A stretch of DNA of 64,000 bases, taken from positions 12,475,501-12,539,500 of the forward strand of contig CM057235.1 of assembly GCA_029891385.1 (NCBI GenBank). Direction: 5' to 3'. Source of the DNA: Erythroxylum novogranatense (taxonomy: Eukaryota > Streptophyta > Magnoliopsida > Malpighiales > Erythroxylaceae). Each line of letters begins with the position of its first letter. Positions within the stretch are counted from its first letter, which is position 1. The position numbers and the translations under genes were made by a program. Below are positions 1 to 10,363 of this stretch, piece after piece. The notes under the pieces are model-generated. The model was not told the origin of the DNA, ran no database searches, and worked only from the letters and a program-made list of their open reading frames with translations.

Positions 1-2396
1 CTCTCCAAATACTATATGTCTCAAAATATCACCGATCCAGCCAAAATTCACATTTATCAATTTGGCATACAACTCTCCCCTCATCGCTCGCAACATAATC
101 CTCAAATGCTCACTATGCTCCCTGCTCTCTCTCGAATACACTAAAATGTCATTAATAAACACAATGACAAACCGATCCAGTAGGCTAAAATACCTTATTC
201 ATCAAGGCCATGAAGGCTGCCGGCATTAGTCAACCCAAACGGCATCACTAAAAACTCGAAATGCCCATACCGCCTCGAAGGCACTCTTAGCACATCGGCC
301 TCTCGCAATCTTCAATCGATAGTAACCAGATCGCAGATCTAACTTGGTGAATACCTAAGCCCCTGAATCGATCAAATAAGTCATTGATCCTAGGCAAGGA
401 TACTTATTCTTCATCACACCCGATTCAACCGCCACGTAATCGATGCACAGCCTCAAAGTCCCATCCTTTTTCTTCACAAACAAAACAGGAGCTCCCTATG
501 GTGAAACACTAGGTCTGATAAAGCCCTTCTCCAACAACTCCTACAACTAAGCCTTAAGCTCCCTCGCCCACAAAGCCATCCTATATGGAGGTATAGATAT
601 AGAGCATTACCGAACGAGGTCAATAGTAAACTCGCTCTTCCGATCCGCGGCAAACCCAGAACTCATCAGAAACACATCCAAAATTCCCTAACCACGGAAT
701 ATCCTCAAGCCTCTGCTCAACTCGTGTCAACCACATGAGCCGATATGCCTCACACCTCCCCTCGCATCAATCTCGTGGCACTAAGGAAATAGATCATCCG
801 AGCTGGTACTGCCTGACTAACTCCTCTGAACACTACTCTAGGCTGACCAGGAGACTCTAATACAACCTCCTTGGTATAGCAGTCCATGATAGCCCTATGG
901 GCAATAAGCTAGTCCATCCTCAGTATCACATCGATCTCTCTCAGAGGCAACACTATAAGGTCTGCCCTCAACACTGCTTGATCAATCTGGATCGAGCATC
1001 CCCTGCAGACCTCTCCCAATGCAATAGTAGTACCTAGAGGTATACTCACCTCTAGCCCATACAGTAACATCTCCCTATCCCCATGCAATCTACATGCCAT
1101 ATGAGGTGCAATAAAAGAATGTGGATCCGTGATCCAAGAAAGCAAATGCCTCAATATCGTAAATGAGAAGCATACCACCTACAACATCGAGAATCTCGGC
1201 CTCCCGCCTCGTCATGGCATAGACTGCTCGGGACTGTGGTCGGCGCCCGACCTCGGCCTCACAAAGGATCCTCACCCTACTCGCCTCTACCTCGGCCCTC
1301 CGTCCGGATCCACCCACTCTACTCTACTTCTATCAGAAGTACTACTCCGGCTCGTCCCTTACTAGCAGATTGAGCTCCCAATGTAGTGGGCAATCCGAAC
1401 TGATGATCCATGGAGCCGATTTAAGGCAAGCTCCAATAATCGCCAAGACTCTCCAACGTGCCTCTTCTCGCAGAAGGTTTCACAGATCGGGGAATCGCCC
1501 AAAACCTCTCGCCACTACTACTACCGGTTTGGCAAATCTCCTCTCGTCAAAACTCGACCGTCTCGAGCCTCCTCGAAGATCTCAAGGTCCCGCTCGTGCT
1601 CGCTAAAACTCCTACCAGAGTCGCCTCGACTATCACTAACTCTCTCCCCTAGACCTTGACCCATCTCTCTGTCTCTCGCCTCACAATCTGCTCCACTCAC
1701 AAAGAAGCTAGCTCAACTCTATAAAGGAGCCCATAGCAGATCGGACCAATCCTGCACGGATCTCCAGATTCAGCCCCATCTCAAACCTCTGGCACCTATC
1801 TGCCTCAGTAGAAACCACAGTAGCAGCATATCCCATCAACTCATTAAACCTAACCTCATACTCTGCCATCACATCCTACCCTGCCTCACTCAAAAACTCC
1901 TGCATCTTCATTTCCAGATACACCTTGGGCATATAATTGTCTCTAAAAGCCCTCAGAAAATCTGCCCATGTCAGTAAGTAAGGCCTGGTGGTACTACCCG
2001 GAACAGTCTTCCACCATATATAAGCGGGGCCCTGCAGAAGTGATACTGCGTAATCGAACCTCTCATCAGGTTCGCAATCCATCTCATCAAGGACTCTCTC
2101 AGTCCTCTCCAACCATCCTCACCTCAGCAGGTCTCAGATCGCCATAAAGTTCATGACCCGCCACGCAAAGAAATCGTATCTCCTCTCCCGTCTCACGGGG
2201 ACTCTAGGAGGTATCTCCTCAGATGGAGGCACTGAGGACTCTCTGCTAGCTCCTATAGATCCCTGGTCAGCTGGTTGATCAATCTGATCACCAAATACGG
2301 ATGACCTAAAACAAAACAAGAACTCTGATCAGTTTTTGCATTGCTCACCATAATTCCAGCCTAATTATGTACTAGTCCCAACAGATGTCAAACCAT
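1..2396 (-). pseudogene. Broken gag-pol of chromovirus element A (gag, protease, start of reverse transcriptase)
   Basis: Read on the minus strand, the region runs gag (about 2320-1700), protease (about 1310-900) and the first part of reverse transcriptase (about 700-1). The gag piece at 2112-1876 has the retrotransposon gag signature WWKTVPG and then PKVYLEMKMQEF, matching the gag at 35599-36036. The protease piece at 1178-909 ends in the DVILRMD motif also present in the protease at 34371-35102. The reverse transcriptase part carries an [12 protein letters not shown] active-site area near 130-160. Frames change many times, so no long protein can be made. Against its relative at 33900-36200, many differences are one- or two-base indels at CAG/CTG words, so some breaks may be consensus errors and not mutations. 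Ty3/gypsy, Tekay/Del-like, is inferred from the long LTR and from the relative's chromodomain. Confidence 0.85.
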
Positions 2397-2408
2397 GCTC
2401 TGATACCA
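2397..2408 (-). other. Primer binding site of element A (tRNA-iMet type)
   Basis: The plus strand reads GCTCTGATACCA, whose complement TGGTATCAGAGC matches the 3' end of plant initiator methionine tRNA, the usual primer of plant gypsy elements. It lies five bases from the inner edge of the LTR that starts at 2414, which fixes 2414-6408 as the 5' LTR of a minus-strand element. Confidence 0.9.
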
Positions 2409-2779
2409 CCTAATGTAACACCCCCTTACCATAGGATATGTATCGGGACGCCCGTAGGTCATTCCGACACACACCCTACGATAAGGGTGCGCTACGAACA
2501 ATCGTTAACACTCCACATGGCATCAAAAATCATAAAGCATTAATATGAAATCCACTAATTTTTGAAACCATAAATTCTCATTTCATAACCTCAAAGCAGT
2601 AAATTTACACAACTGGTATGTTTTGTACATTCCTCCAAAAGAAAATCAAACAAAAAGGCTAGCTAGGTCATCCCTCAAAAAGTGCTAGCTGACCGACCTG
2701 TGAGCCATGACTTCTCTTGCCAACTCAATCTACACGGCAGGAAAAGTTCCTCTGGAGCTCTAAGTCTACTCTCTCGGTC

Positions 2780-3414
2780 CTGAAAAATAATTTGCAATTT
2801 TGGGTGAGTTTGCGAACTCAGTGAGGAACCATCATCGATGGTTCACCCAATTCATGCATATACACATACATAACACAGATACGCACAATTATCTCACCAA
2901 ATCACATTTAGTAGTACCATATACTTTTCATAACAATCCAAAGAACCAATTCAAATGCACATGAAATGTGTATGAGACGCTTTTTCTAATTTATTACGTT
3001 GTTGTGACTGAGCGCCTATAACTGTCCCATTAAGGGCATATTAAACGATGAGCCATAGGCTCTGAATCACTGTGGGCTCAAGGCCCAATCACGTTGAGCT
3101 TTAAGCTCTCGTTGGCTGCTCTGGTCACAACTGCCAATTACTGATCATGCAATTATGCATGAAATGCATATGTCCAAATAAAACAACACCAATATTATAT
3201 CAGATCCCAACTCAACATGTACACATAAGTCTCGCACAGGTAATCGCAAGAAAATCACATATAACACTTCTATGTCAGAATTCTCCAATCCATCGGACCT
3301 CCAGTTCGCAATCCAGGCAAAAATAAACACAATTTTCCCACCATTATTCTCCACAGGGTTCTAAGTACAGAATTATAAACACTTACTAACCGAGGAACCA
3401 TCTAGGTTACTCAC
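2780..3414 (-). other. Intron-like structured module in LTR A
   Basis: In element sense the segment begins AG/GTGAGTAACC (donor at 3415/3414) and ends TTTTTCAG/GAC (acceptor at 2780/2779), 635 nt. Between them lies a hairpin cluster closed by GTTGTGAC (3001-3008) and GTCACAAC (3124-3131). Inside it are hairpins GAGCC-ATA-GGCTC, TGGGC-TCAAG-GCCCA and GAGCTTTAAGCTC. Just before the acceptor is the GAGTT-TGCG-AACTC hairpin (2806-2819) in the shared CACTGAG...CTCACCC frame. Families B, C, D and E have the same parts in the same order. That it is spliced is inference. Confidence 0.5.
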
Positions 3415-3902
3415 CTAATAACTTCCGAAGCACGTCGGAAGTCTCTAAACGTCCGTGGGATGACGCTCCAACCGAGCCTCTATAAAATGGAAATGAGTAC
3501 ATATTACCAACTGTATAATTAGAAATATCGAACAATGCACATGGAATAAGTAAAATGTGTATAATGCATGTTCATGGCATTCCCGGCCCTAATCCAAAAT
3601 TTTTCCATAATAAAATCCGTCTAAAAATTAGAAACCTATTGGCGCTGACGGTGCGCAATTCGGACCTCTATAGGTCCCCAATTAAACAAAACAATGATTA
3701 AAGGCTCCGTTACCCGGGGTCACGTCAATTTCCCGTCCAAAAATTTCCAATTTCTCACAAAATGAAATTAAATGTTCTACGAATCCGATGCCTGAAGAAT
3801 CAGGTCAATCGGACGTCGGACGGAAAAGAAATTGACAAAAGAAACAATTAGGTCACTTAATGCCAAATAATAATTAAAAAATAATAATAATATATATATA
3901 TA

Positions 3903-4050
3903 TCTGCGTCTGCCTCGCTGGGGCGAGGCGTCGGCCTAGCGAGGCCGACTCGCTTCACCTCATCGCGAGGGCGAGGCGTCGCCCTAGCGACGGGGCCATC
4001 TTACCTCGCCTCGCGGGGGCGAGGCGTCGCCCTAGCGATCCGGCGACGTT
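3903..4050. repeat. GC-rich imperfect tandem palindromes in LTR A
   Basis: Three imperfect repeats of about 45-50 bp built on GGGCGA-GGCG-TCGCCC (for example 3969-3984), in a region that is otherwise strongly AT-rich. Adjacent on the left is a short AT dinucleotide run (about 3890-3902). It occupies the slot in which other LTR families here carry different palindromes. Confidence 0.8.
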
Positions 4051-4149
4051 CTACTTCCTTTCTTTTTTTTTTATTTTTTTCCTATTTCTAATCCGAATTT
4101 CCAACACCCATAACTCTTCGCACACAAATCGAAAAAATACAAACCATAG

Positions 4150-5000
4150 CTTGTTGGAAATATCATGAAAAGTTATACCATTCTCATGAAGACCATAAAA
4201 ATCAATTTCACCCCTAAGGGTGTCAAAAATCCAATCAAACCTACTGCCCACTCAAAACCTATCAAAACAGGGCAGTAAATTTCAAATTCAGTAACTACTC
4301 ATTTCCTCAGTCAAAAATAACACAATAAATATTCTCAGAAATTTCACAATGTTGTCTACAACTTTCATGAACAACCCAAAATCAGATTCACTTGCGAACA
4401 ATGTCAAACAATTCACCAAAGCATCAACCCTCTAAAATCAACCAATCTGGACAGTAATTTTCCAAACAGCATATCTCTTAGCAAAAAAGTCACAAAATTC
4501 ACTACCTTATATCCCTGAAAAGCTAAGATCTCAAACTTCAATGTTCATGAAGAACTCAAACTCCAATTCGATTTCTAACAATTTCAAAACTGTTATGGAA
4601 GCTACTGTCATGATCAGCCATTCACAATCTAGTTTAGGTTCAGTTTTTGCAAAATCGTAACTCCCAACTCTGACCTCTAAAAATTACACACAATATATCA
4701 TTTTCAAGTTAATTTCTTCCTCTACAACTTTGCAGAAGATCACTCACACCAATTCAGTCCACAAAAATTGCTAAAATTGCTCCCAAGCAGACTGCTCACA
4801 AAACCAACACTTTGACTAGGTTTCTCCAAAAAGCATAAAACCAATCAATAGAAATCAGTTCATATCTCCCAATATACAACTCGAAAATTAGCAAGATGTG
4901 GAAATGGAAAGCTAACTCAATATGCATCAACTTTCATAAATACCATTTTTCCTAGTTCCATATCAATTAATTTAGAAAAATCAACAAAGTAATCAGTCAT
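4150..5000 (-). repeat. Degenerate monomers of about 180-200 bp in LTR A
   Basis: The plus-strand motif TCTACAACTTTCATGAA and its variants recur near 4185, 4366, 4546, 4733 and 4932, intervals of about 180 to 199 bp. The sequence between the anchors is diverged. The same anchor (CATGAAAGTTGTAG in element sense) repeats at similar spacing in LTRs A', D and E. Confidence 0.65.
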
Positions 5001-6408
5001 AATCATGGTACTTGTTCACGAGCAATAAAACAAGAACTTTCCATGCAAAATTTCGCCCTTCTAGCATTACAATTTAACAACACCTATTTCACAAAAAGTT
5101 GTAGTCAACATCCCAAAGTTTAATTGGGCATAAACCTCACCTCATTTTCTCTCCTACACATTTAGTTATGATCAAAACATTACAATAGGTCAAATTGCAT
5201 TTTCCAGCTTTTCAACTACAACCTAACTCCTATCACTTCTAACATCAATAACACATCACTAAGCACCCATTTATACCTCTAATTCAACCATAATTTCATC
5301 ACAACATATACTTATATAAAAGAGCATAAGTGGAAGCACCTACACATATTATCTTCCTATGTTTTCCATTCATCTAACCTTACAAACTCAATCCAAACCA
5401 AGCCAAAATCAAGGAAAACTATAGTCATTCATTCATCCATAACCAAGTATACATTTAAACCCATTCAACCCTACTACTATGATGATCAACTACATGTATA
5501 AAGGATCTCCATGAATGCTTCTAACTACCAAAAGCATAAAACAAACATCAAAACTCACCTTAAACAAGTTCAAGCTATCAATACTCCTTAATTCTTCAAG
5601 TTCTCACCAACTTCTTCTATATCAACCCTCACCCACGGTTTTCATAAGCTTACCAAAGGTTTTTATCAACTCAAAGCTTCAACTTGGTTTATGTGTGAAG
5701 AGAAGCAAGCAAGGAACCAAGGAAAATCTTCTTGTCTTGTATGGGAAGAGAATAAGGAAATTCGATGGAGGAGAAATCACACCAAGGAAAAGAAGCAATG
5801 TTTCGGATGATGGAGAATAATGGCCTTCCAAGTGAATTTTTTAAACTTTAACAAGGAGAAGAGTCGTGGATGATAGCTCATATAAGACAAAGCTAATAAA
5901 TAAAGGGACACTTGGCTTGATTTTTAATGAAGAAAAGATAAATACTAGCTAATCCTATTACTAATAATAAAACAAAACATAATCCCACTTAATCTCTAAA
6001 CATGGCACTAACATAATTCCCACAATTAATTATTCACTAATCTCATGTCATTAGACAATCCTGTTCGGTACAAAACAACTCACTCAGCCTGTCAGTTGGA
6101 ATTTTCTGGTCCGGGCAAGAACCCCAAAAAATTTCAGAAAAATTCTCATAAATCCCAAAAAATGTAAAACACTCACTGGCGCACTCCAAATAATTTTCCA
6201 AATACAATTTTCACATAAATTTCACAAAAGATCCCAATTAGACACTTATGCCGGAAATGTCATGAATGCATGTATACCATATGCATGTGCAAAACAATCA
6301 TCAGTTATAGAGGCTATATGATGTATGTTCATGCCGAGTTATAATCCAATACTCCTAACCCGTCCCAAATTACCAATAAACCCTTCCTATGGAAGATGGG
6401 ATGTTACA

Positions 6409-7470
6409 GATGGGATTGCCAAGAACCAATAGGAAGTATGATGCAATATGGGTGATTGTGGATAGGCTAACTAAGTCTACTCATTTCTTGCCGATTAAAC
6501 AGATGGATTCACTGAGTGTGTTGGCTAAGAAATATGTGGATGAAATCATCAGACTTCATCGGATTCCAAGTTCTATAGTTTCAGATAGAGATCTGAGGTT
6601 CACTTCCAAGTTTTGGGAAAGCTTACAGGAGGCTTTAGGAACTACGTTGCATTTTAACACAGCTTTCCATCCATAGACTGATGGACAATCGGAGAGAACA
6701 ATCCGAACTTTGCAAGTAATGTTGAGAGCTTGTGTAATGGATTTCAAAGGCGTATGGGATGATCATTTGCCTATAATCAAATTTGCCTATAATAATTCGT
6801 ACCACTCAAGAATTCAAATGGCACCTTATGAAGCTTTATATGGTAGGAGATGCAGAACTCCTATTTGTTGGGATGAGAAAGGTGAGAGGAAACTTGTAGG
6901 GCCTGAGTTGGTGCAAGTTATAGTGGATAAGATTAAATTGGTGAAATAAAGAATTAAAGCAACTCAAGACAGAATGAAGAGTTATGAGGATGCACATAGA
7001 AGAGAAATGGAATTTGAAGTTGGAGACAAAGTGTTCCTTAGAGCTTCTCCGTGGAAGGGAGTCTTGAGATTTGGTAAGAAGGGCAAGCTTAGTCCGAGAT
7101 ATATAAGCCCTTATGAAATCATTGAGAAGATTGGGCCGTTAGCCTATAAGTTAGCTTTGCCACCAGAGTTATCTAAGATTCACAATGTCTTTTATGTGTC
7201 AATGCTGAGGAAGTACCGGTCGGATCCTTCGCACATAGTTCAACCATCCGAGGTTCAGCTAAGGGAGGATTTGACATATGAGGAGCAACCAGTGGAGATT
7301 TTAGATTCGAAGGAAAAAGGTTTTAAGAAACCAAGTTGAGAAACTAGTTAAAGTCTTATGGAGAAACCATTCGATTTAGGAGGCAACATGGGAGCCTTTG
7401 GAAGCTATGAAGGAGAAGTATCCACACCTTTTCAATGCCTCAGGTAAGAATTTTGATGACAAAATTTTTT
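6409..7470 (+). pseudogene. Integrase and chromodomain end of element B pol, broken
   Basis: The plus-strand frame opens directly at the element A insertion with MGLPRTNRKYDAIW and continues as a Ty3/gypsy integrase core: IVDRLTKSTHF (first Asp), IVSDRD (second Asp) and TDGQSERT (Glu), a DDE triad. Then come the C-terminal FGKKGKLSPRYISPYEI motif and a chromodomain-like tail LVKVLWRNHS...ATWEP, typical of Tekay/Del chromoviruses. The frame is broken by TAG at 6674-6676 (in HPQTDG), TAA at 6947, a frameshift near 7315, and TAG in the chromodomain (7367-7369). The tail ends in KNFDDKIF just before the polypurine tract. The 5' part of B lies left of the window, beyond element A. It is not functional as it stands. 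Confidence 0.9.
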
Positions 7471-7483
7471 AAGGGGGGAGAAT
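7471..7483 (+). other. Polypurine tract of element B
   Basis: AAGGGGGGAGAAT lies immediately before the LTR start TGTTGGACCCC at 7484, the position and composition expected of the plus-strand primer. Confidence 0.85.
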
Positions 7484-8163
7484 TGTTGGACCCCAGAATT
7501 CAAAATAATTTTAGAGTTTAGATAGATTTAATTTTTAGAACTATAATGGTGCCAAGATTAGTAGGATTTGTTGAATGGATAATGAAAGTAAAGTGTTGAT
7601 GTAATAAGGATGTAATAAGGACATTTTTGGGAGATCACTTGAGCATAAAAGAGCATAAGCTTATAAGGAAGGGTAAGATGGACTTTTTAGGTTTATTAAG
7701 GGTAGAAATAGAAAAAGGATGTGTTATTTTGCTTGTTAAGAGGTGAAAAACGTGATTTGAAGAGGGAGAAGAGTGAGAAAACAAAAGTTAGATAGAGAAG
7801 AGAAAGGTTTCAGTGGAAGAAGGAAAGAAGAGAGATCAACTTGTTAAGGTGGGTTAACCATCTTTTTTTTTTCTCTACTAAAGGAAAGGGTTTGTGTTGG
7901 AAGAAGATGGATTTTGGGAAACTCAATTGATGTTAGGGTTTCTAAATTAGGTCTAGGGTTTTCTAACCTAGATGGCTGATGGGTAGGTTAGATTTGAGTT
8001 TAATCGTTTTGCATCTGTTGAAATAGTAGGATTTTCCTGTTAAGTTATAAATTTGTTTGGAATGTTGTTTGATTGGAACCTTGGTTATTATAGGGGACCA
8101 AGGGAAGCCTTACCAAGATCAAAGGGAAAGGCAAGCTTGACTTGGTTTTCGTAAGCTAACTAG

Positions 8164-8873
8164 GTGCGTAAAATGTTTATAATTTTGTGTGATTGAGCAG
8201 ATTCTTGCCTATGTGTGAACATGTGTTAAATGTTATGAATTAAAAAGATGCATGACATTTTGTTTGATTATGTGATAATTTTTTGAAAAGGATTGGTTGA
8301 AAATTCTTGATGATATTTGATTTTGGTCATATATGAAAGAAGCAAGATTTTTGATATAACTAAATTATGATTTTTGATCAATGTTACGACTTGATAACTG
8401 TCATGGCATTTTGTATAAATGAAAAGAAAGAAGAAAAATAATGAAAGCATATCATTTTGATAAAATGATTCTGAGCATGATTATGTGCTTCTGTTTGGGC
8501 GAGAGTGGAACCATTCTGTTCGTCACGTGTATGTCGACAAGAGCCTTCTCCCGGCTGTCTGTTTGTGGCATATGAGCTCCGAAATGGACTCATTCTGTTT
8601 ATAGGGTAAACTTCGATTTTCTCATTCTGTTTCATGGGACCCTCAAGCTGTTTATTATGCATTGCATTTTTAAATGATCAAGCATGAAGCATATTGAGTG
8701 TTATGTGAATGAACAAATTTTGACGAATGTTTAAATTGCTTAAATAAAGTATGAATGCTATCTAGATTTATATATATACACACATATGCTTGACTTTGGT
8801 CAATTGCCATAGCTATAAATATGTTAGCCACTGAGCTGTGTAGCTCACCCCACCACTTCCTTCTCAAGTGCAG
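8164..8873 (+). other. Intron-like structured module in LTR B
   Basis: Donor-like TAG/GTGCGTAAAATG at 8163/8164 and acceptor-like CTTCTCAAGTGCAG/ATC at 8873/8874, 710 nt apart. The conserved hairpin GAGCT-GTGT-AGCTC (8833-8846) sits in CACTGAG...CTCACCC, 23 bases before the acceptor tract ends. The GC-rich core at 8490-8640 is less clearly palindromic than in the other families. It matches the module in LTRs A, C, D and E in order and length. Confidence 0.48.
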
Positions 8874-9217
8874 ATCAAGAAAATCAGTGATCCTTGCAGG
8901 TTAATTGGATACTCCAAGCTAGCTAGGTGTCTTTTGTATTAAATTAGTAGCATTTGGATAGCTTTATAAGCATAGCAAACATTGAGCATCCATATGTACT
9001 TGTATTGAGCTTTTGATGAGCATGTTGATTTGTAATTAAAGTTGAATTCAAATTGTGTTTAGTGTTGTAAATGAAATATGATTTCTTCTACTTATGATCT
9101 CCTTTTCCAAGTTTTATTTTGCATTCTGTATTTCGAGCCTGTTATAAGGGTAGAATTCGAGTTCAAGCTCTTAGAGAAAAATCTAGAATAATCTAAGTTG
9201 GATCAGACAAATCAACT

Positions 9218-9990
9218 CCGCTTCTATCTTCTTAGTTTGACCGGGTCGGCTTCGTCTTAGTTTGGGTACCTAAGACGCATCGTCTTAGTTTTGCGTCTTA
9301 GGTTGACTTTTATCGTCTTAGTTTGATCGGGTCAATTTTTTCTTAGTTTTGGGTACCTAAGATGCATCGTCTTAGTTTTGCGTCTTAGGTTGACTTCTAT
9401 CGTCTTAGTTTGACCGGGGTGGCTTTGTCTTAGTTTGGGTACTTAAGACGCATTGTCTTAGTTTTGCATCTTAGTTTGACTTCTGTCATCTTAGTTTGAT
9501 AGAGTCGGCTTCGTCTTAGTTTTACGTCTTAGAATGACGCCAGCATCGTCTTAGTCTTCTTTCGTCTTAGTTTTGGTACCTAAGATGTTTCGTCTTAGTT
9601 TTGCGTCTTAATATGACGTTAGCACCCTCTTAGTTTTCTTTCGTCTTAGTCTCAAACCTAAGACGCATCGTCTTAGTTTGACTTTTGTTGCGTCTTAGTT
9701 TGACCTCCGTTTCATCTTAAAATATTTCATTTTAGTTTTTCTTCGTCTTTGCTTTGTTTCGTCTTAGTTTTTCGCTTCGTCTTAGAATATTTGGTCTTAG
9801 TTTTTCCTTCGTCTTAACTCTGTTTTGTCTTAGTTTTCCGCTTCGTCTTAGAATGTTTCGTCTTAGTTTTTCCTTCGTCTTTGCTCTGTTTCATCTTAGT
9901 TTTCTGCTTTGTCGTAGAATGTTCCATCTTAGTTTTTCCTTCGTCTTAGATTGTTCCATCTTAGAAATTTTGCTCCGTCTGAGTTTTATG
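9218..9990 (+). repeat. CGTCTTAG minisatellite array inside LTR B
   Basis: Dozens of CTTAG or CGTCTTAGTTT words over about 770 bp. The first part has a higher-order unit of 86-87 bp: CTTAGTTTGA recurs at 9231, 9317, 9404 and 9490, each followed by a variant of CCGGGTCGGCTT. Units contain the palindrome CTAAGACG-CAT-CGTCTTAG (9270-9288). After about 9550 the order decays into shorter, irregular units with CTTCG and TTTCG spacers. The 99-codon frame at 9754-10053 is read from the repeat and is not a gene. Confidence 0.9.
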
Positions 9991-10363
9991 CACTGTTCAT
10001 CTTATAGGTTCTACTCCATTCTTGATTCTTTTAGAGGCCGAATCTCACTATGAGATATTCATGAAAGTTGTAGATTTAGAAGTTTTCTTTCAAACCATTT
10101 AAAAACAAAGTTATTCCCATATGAGTAGAGCCACAAACATGTTAGATCCATTTGACCAAAACTTTCTCGTCTGACCTCCAATTGAGATTATTCTTAAAGT
10201 ATTCGATTCCTACCTTATTTATCTACCTTTCCATAGGAATTTTTAGCCTCTAGTGTTGAGTTAATATGATTAGGAAGGGTCCATTAAGATAACCCTACCA
10301 TGAAACCCGCTCATGATTTTTGGCTCCGGTTCGATTGTTGGGCATCGAAAACGGGATCCAACA

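Larger units (their letters stand above)
2414..6408 (-). mobile_element. 5' LTR of chromovirus element A
   Basis: A 3,995-bp LTR bounded by TGTAACACCC on the left and ATGTTACA on the right, a TG...CA pair with matching inverted ends. Read in element sense (right to left) it holds: a start region; a purine-rich stretch near 5690-5820; degenerate monomers of about 180 bp from 5000 to 4150; a GC-rich palindromic block at 3903-4050; a conserved stretch resembling GTCCGATTGACCTGATT near 3800; and an intron-like module at 3414-2780. The right edge abuts integrase sequence of element B at 6409 (GATGG...), so A inserted into B. The partner target duplication and the 3' LTR lie left of the window. No protein is expected from the LTR; the 101-codon frame at 5515-5820 overlaps the purine-rich segment and is not supported. 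Confidence 0.88.
7484..10363 (+). mobile_element. 3' LTR of element B
   Basis: A 2,880-bp LTR from TGTTGGACCCC to GGGATCCAACA, with terminal inverted TGTTGGA...TCCAACA. In order it holds: a purine-rich stretch near 7740-7850 (GAAGAAGG-type); a donor-like TAG/GTGCGTAA at 8163/8164; a GC-rich segment at 8490-8640; the conserved small hairpin at 8828-8850; an acceptor-like AAGTGCAG at 8866-8873; a large CTTAG array at 9218-9990; one CATGAAAGTTGTAG anchor near 10050; and the shared TCTGACCTCCAATTGAGATT near 10170. The five bases after it, CTAAG (10364-10368), should be the target duplication, but the partner is off-window. Confidence 0.87.

Noticed and set aside
5515..5820. 101-codon frame in LTR A
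   Set aside because: It lies in the LTR; the equivalent region of A' LTRs is not open in the same frame and no motif is present.
9218..9990. CRISPR-like array
   Set aside because: Units are contiguous and degenerate, without unique spacers, and the DNA is plant nuclear.
9754..10053. Open frame of 99 codons
   Set aside because: It is read entirely from the CTTAG repeat array; the repetitive FRLSFSFVL peptide is a consequence of the repeat.
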